From positions 113,693,501 to 113,757,500 of the forward strand of contig CM065811.1 in assembly GCA_033398695.1 (NCBI GenBank): a DNA stretch of 64,000 bases, written 5' to 3'. Made by a program: the position numbers and the translations under genes. Positions 60,641 to 64,000 of the stretch are shown piece by piece. The notes under the pieces were generated by a model, which was given only the letters and a program-made list of their open reading frames with translations, made no database searches and had not been told where the DNA came from. Within the stretch, counting starts at the first letter, position 1. Each line of letters opens with the position of its first letter. Source of the DNA: Orobanche coerulescens. Taxonomy: Eukaryota; Streptophyta; Magnoliopsida; Lamiales; Orobanchaceae.

Positions 60641-61343
60641 CCTATGAAGAAGGTATACGTATAATACATCAACGTCTCAACATAATAGAACAACTCCACT
60701 AAAGGGTTCTCAGAAGAAGGATATAAATCTCATCCTAAGTTCTCGACTCGAACTCTGGACTCTGAGAAACACCTAACATGAAAATAACAATATACTCTCT
60801 GACGGGGTATGTTATGAAAGTTATTCGGCTTCTGCCATAAATGGACATCCCGATAAAATAACCATACTCGTATTACTCGTACGTAAGTCATATTCGTTGG
60901 AGACTTCACTGCATCGTCGATCCTCGTTAGTACATCGTCATTGTTCGTCCTTCATATTCGTGCATGTGCTGAAATACTTAAGGCGCATAAGTTCTCGTTC
61001 GCGTAATAGAAGACACTAAGGAAGTTTCTAGGTTCTCGTCTTTCGTGTTTCTTCATCAGCAACAATTCATGCGTACATGAAAAAAATAAGGATTTATATA
61101 GTCCATGCTTCGTTATACAAATATCATTCCATATATGTTCATAATTAACATTTCTTAAAAGCTCGTAAAGAGATACATTTTCATGGCAAAAGAAGTTTGA
61201 ATCATAAACTCTAGTAAATCTTTTACCTTACTCTTCAGTTGAGCATGACGTGACGGGGTGTTGAGTTGACAATTGATTCTTAAATCAGTTTAGAGAATCG
61301 AACTAAACTTCGCTTGAAAGAACAGACTCAGAGCAAATGAACC
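60641..61343 (-). other. Element I 5' leader
   Basis: About 700 bp of AT-rich non-coding sequence between the PBS and the upstream ORF. I see no repeat or motif in it. Confidence 0.5.
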
Positions 61344-61355
61344 TCTCTGATACCA
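61344..61355 (-). other. Element I primer-binding site
   Basis: Minus-strand TGGTATCAGAGA, initiator-Met type with one mismatch at its last base, three bases inside the 5' LTR. Confidence 0.85.
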
Positions 61356-61358
61356 TTC

Positions 61359-64000
61359 TGCCACGGCCCCTTATCCCTAAGGACGGCTCAGCCGGGGCGT
61401 GACCCGGGGTAGGAATTAAGAAGCGGGGAAGAAAGGGGGAAACATACGTTTCATAAGGCATATGGGTGAATTACCATGAATAACCTATCAAGGTATCATG
61501 AAGGGGAGTCAGTCCCGTGGGAACGACATAGAATCCAATGTAGAATATACGTTCATAACATTAGCCTTGAGGTTTAGGAAAAGGCTTCATAGCATATTAC
61601 AATCAACAAGACATAGAAAGCATATTCATAAAGAGTGTTTGCAGCGGAAAAACATGGTTGGTTACATATATGAAGATATGTAACCAGGGCTTAGCATTGA
61701 TCGTAAACAAAAGAGTTCCACTCAACACCCTCCGTCACATCCCTTGCTCAACCTACATATTTAAAAAGATATACATTGCTGAGTATAACGTACTCCGTGA
61801 ACATATTGCCAAAACGTAAAACATACTTTCGTACTTGTCATCATGCATATAAGCAGTAACAGACGGGGGTTTTAGGAAAAAGCCCATGTTTACTAAATCA
61901 TTTCATTTAATAGCATATATCATCAGATTCACCATATCTATAATTTACGCAGGGAAAGGTGGCCACCTCCCGCGAACGTTACTCCCCGAGATCGGCCACT
62001 CTGAAGAGAGCTCACCATCCCGAGTATTGTGTACACTAACCCTGGCCAGCAACCTTTGTCTAATTCAGGATCCTATCATTTCATAGGTTGGCAAGCCAAC
62101 AGTGATAGGTTCATAACAATCCACATAAAAGTTTTTATGCATCATAATCATTTGAAATCATAATTTGCTTGTAAAACATTTCATCAAGATAGGGCAAAGC
62201 TCAAATCATTTTCGTATAGAAAGCCCACATAATCATTTTCGTATAGAAAGCCCACCTAGACAAGTAATAAACGCAAGCAAAATGATTCTCGGCTCTTCCT
62301 TACGATTCAGTCTGTTGCTCCACCTTTTATCGAAAACAACTAAGTTTAGCGGTCGATCGAGCTTAACGAAGTCTAACGGACAACAGACTCGATCTACATG
62401 TTTGGACTTTATAGTTTGCATTCGACTTAAGTTTAATAATAAAAGCTATGATTCTTTTAGAGAACCAAACTGATTACATAACATATAAAGATACTAATAA
62501 CGTTAACCGATACTCGATTCCGTTACACATCCCTTGGTTCAAAAAAAAACATCATAAAACACTAAATCATAATCATAAAATAATGTGCATCAAGTCTAGA
62601 AAGAATAAGCATTCTGCTAATGAAATTAAGAACTAGATAGTAAATGTTGTGGTATTGAAAATTCACTGAAGTCTAGTTTCAAATACATTTTACAAATCTC
62701 AAAAATATGAAACGTGGAGAAAGTTATGGTCGTTTCCGTGAAGTGTGACGAAACTGCCAACTTCCGACGAAAATGGGAAAAACATCATATTAACCTAGAG
62801 CTCGTTTCTAGCAACGAAAACCCTAAACATGTAAACTCTAATCATACATATCATACTTATAAGACATATAGGAGTTGACATACAACCATGCTCCTCGGCA
62901 TTACGAACTCCATTTCATAATCTTTTCTTTTGCAAAATGACTACTTACTCATTCTTATTTTTCCAACATTAACATTCAAACATCATTAACATCAAACAAC
63001 ACACTTAACATACACTCATGTTGATAATCAAAGTCTTGATCCTAACATACAAATGACCTAAATATTACTTTAAAATCCTCAATACATAACATGCTCCTTA
63101 ACTACATCAGATATTACCAACACATCTTCCAACTTTATAAATCTAACTTCATGTTCTTGTTTTCAAATAAATTTTCAAAGCATTTTATAAAAATCTAACA
63201 AAAACATATCATGTACTCCTTTCATACCTCATCACAATTATCAAGTCACTTTTGAACATACAACAATATATCAAGAACTAAGCATGATTCTTCCTTACTT
63301 TCAAAACACCAAACATTTTATAAAAATCCCACAAATTCAACATAGCATCATATCATCATATAGCAACATATTGTGTAAGAAAATCATAAGAAAAACAACA
63401 CATGATTAGATTATGAAACCCTAAAATTTTCGGCTAACATGAAGAAAATCAAGACATGATTACAACTTATTCTAAAAACTTCAAGAACCTTAAAATCAAC
63501 TTAAAAACAACATACAAAACATTATAACATTAAACCTAAACTCTTCATATATTTTCTAAATTTTAAAGTGGTCCAAAACCTATTTTTACTTGGGTAGAAA
63601 TGAAGAGAATGAGGTAACTTACTTGAATATGAACTTGGATTCAAGTTTGGAACACAAAGTGAGCTTCTAACTTGAGTTTTTACTGAAGAACAATGGTGTT
63701 CTTCAATGGTGGGGGGAGGGGGGGGCTTAAGTGGAGAAGAAGAGGGAAGAAGATGAAGTGAGGAGGATAAAGAAAGGGAGGTGATGTCCTTTTATATACT
63801 AGGTTAACCCTAGACGTCGTCATAAACCGGTCGATACTCGGGTATTAAACGTATGACATATACTTAAATTATCGTGTCACACTTACAGCTTAAATTCGGA
63901 GAAAAGTCTTGCGATTTATGGAGCACGAATTATCCGAGAAAATAACTCGACATAAAATATACCCGAAAACTCAAAAAGTAAACTTTTGAAAATCGTACTC
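61359..64000 (-). repeat. Element I 5' LTR, cut by window end
   Basis: Partner of 52044-54920, starting TGCCACGGCCCC (a T-to-C change at the third base). It has a ~40-bp insertion near 62827, a G-run expansion at 63712-63726, and a ~45-bp deletion near 63835 relative to the 3' LTR. A minus-strand TATA (TATATAAAAGG) near 63789-63797 is the likely promoter of the element. Roughly 190 bp remain beyond the window. Confidence 0.92.
63789..63797 (-). promoter_or_regulatory. TATA box of element I 5' LTR
   Basis: Minus-strand TATATAAAAGG region, matching TATATAAAGG near 54431-54440 in the 3' LTR. Confidence 0.5.

Larger units (their letters stand above)
52044..64000 (-). mobile_element. Chromovirus element I, nested in LTR H, right end outside window
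   Basis: Minus-strand gypsy element: 3' LTR (52044-54920), pol, gag, an extra upstream ORF, leader, PBS and 5' LTR (61359 onward). Five bases before it are acacg; the matching duplication would lie past 64000. The LTRs differ by point changes and indels of tens of bases, and gag-pol is broken, so it is old. It is still the youngest layer at this place, since it interrupts LTR H. Confidence 0.92.

Overview
The window is plant nuclear DNA made almost entirely of nested, decayed LTR retrotransposons. The evidence is Ty1/copia and Ty3/gypsy polyproteins, primer-binding sites matching plant initiator-Met tRNA, chromodomain-bearing gypsy integrases (chromoviruses, most like Tekay/Del), and long TG...CA LTRs with 5-bp duplications. 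It looks like a pericentromeric or gene-poor region of an angiosperm. The species cannot be read from the sequence. I see no host gene, tRNA, rRNA or CRISPR array.

Layout. 1-9078: minus-strand copia copy A (3' LTR, RNase H, RT, integrase), split by a minus-strand gag-only gypsy derivative (3382-9026). The long direct repeats of that insert contain about 560 bp of copia A in an order a simple insertion cannot give. 9079-35676: a plus-strand chromovirus array. It holds a pol 3' stub (9079-9261), LTR1 (9297-10775 plus 20102-21008), internal region B (21009-25940), LTR2 (25941-28351), internal region C (28352-33266) and LTR3 (33267-35676). Neighbouring units share LTRs, the expected product of unequal LTR-LTR recombination. 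LTR1 is split by a complete minus-strand copia element D (10776-20096) with a slightly decayed 5-bp target duplication. 35677-36689: about 1 kb I cannot assign. 36690-43878: copia copy E, a sister of A that shares its inactivating lesions. Its leader is cut by the LTR of a third copia family, J (43879-45867), with an RNase H stub to about 46200. 46201-48575: plus-strand gypsy F (LTR end, PBS, gag, protease). 48576-49714: minus-strand gypsy G (integrase stub, protease, gag), facing F; neither keeps RT. 49715-52043: a plus-oriented gypsy LTR, H. 52044-64000: minus-strand chromovirus I with its 3' LTR, pol, gag, an extra open reading frame upstream of gag, PBS, and a 5' LTR running off the window.

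Every gag/pol examined carries stops or frameshifts, and several active sites are lost (RT in A, E and I; integrase in B; protease in D), so no element here looks autonomous. The points most worth a second look are: the chimeric LTR-plus-copia direct repeats of the gag-only element; arrays of a 12-bp palindrome (TAGCGYACGCTA) upstream of the TATA box in two different gypsy LTR families; the uncharacterised 192-residue ORF with a separated acidic tail in the leader of element I; and the shared-LTR tandem in which both internal regions carry the same gag stop codon.
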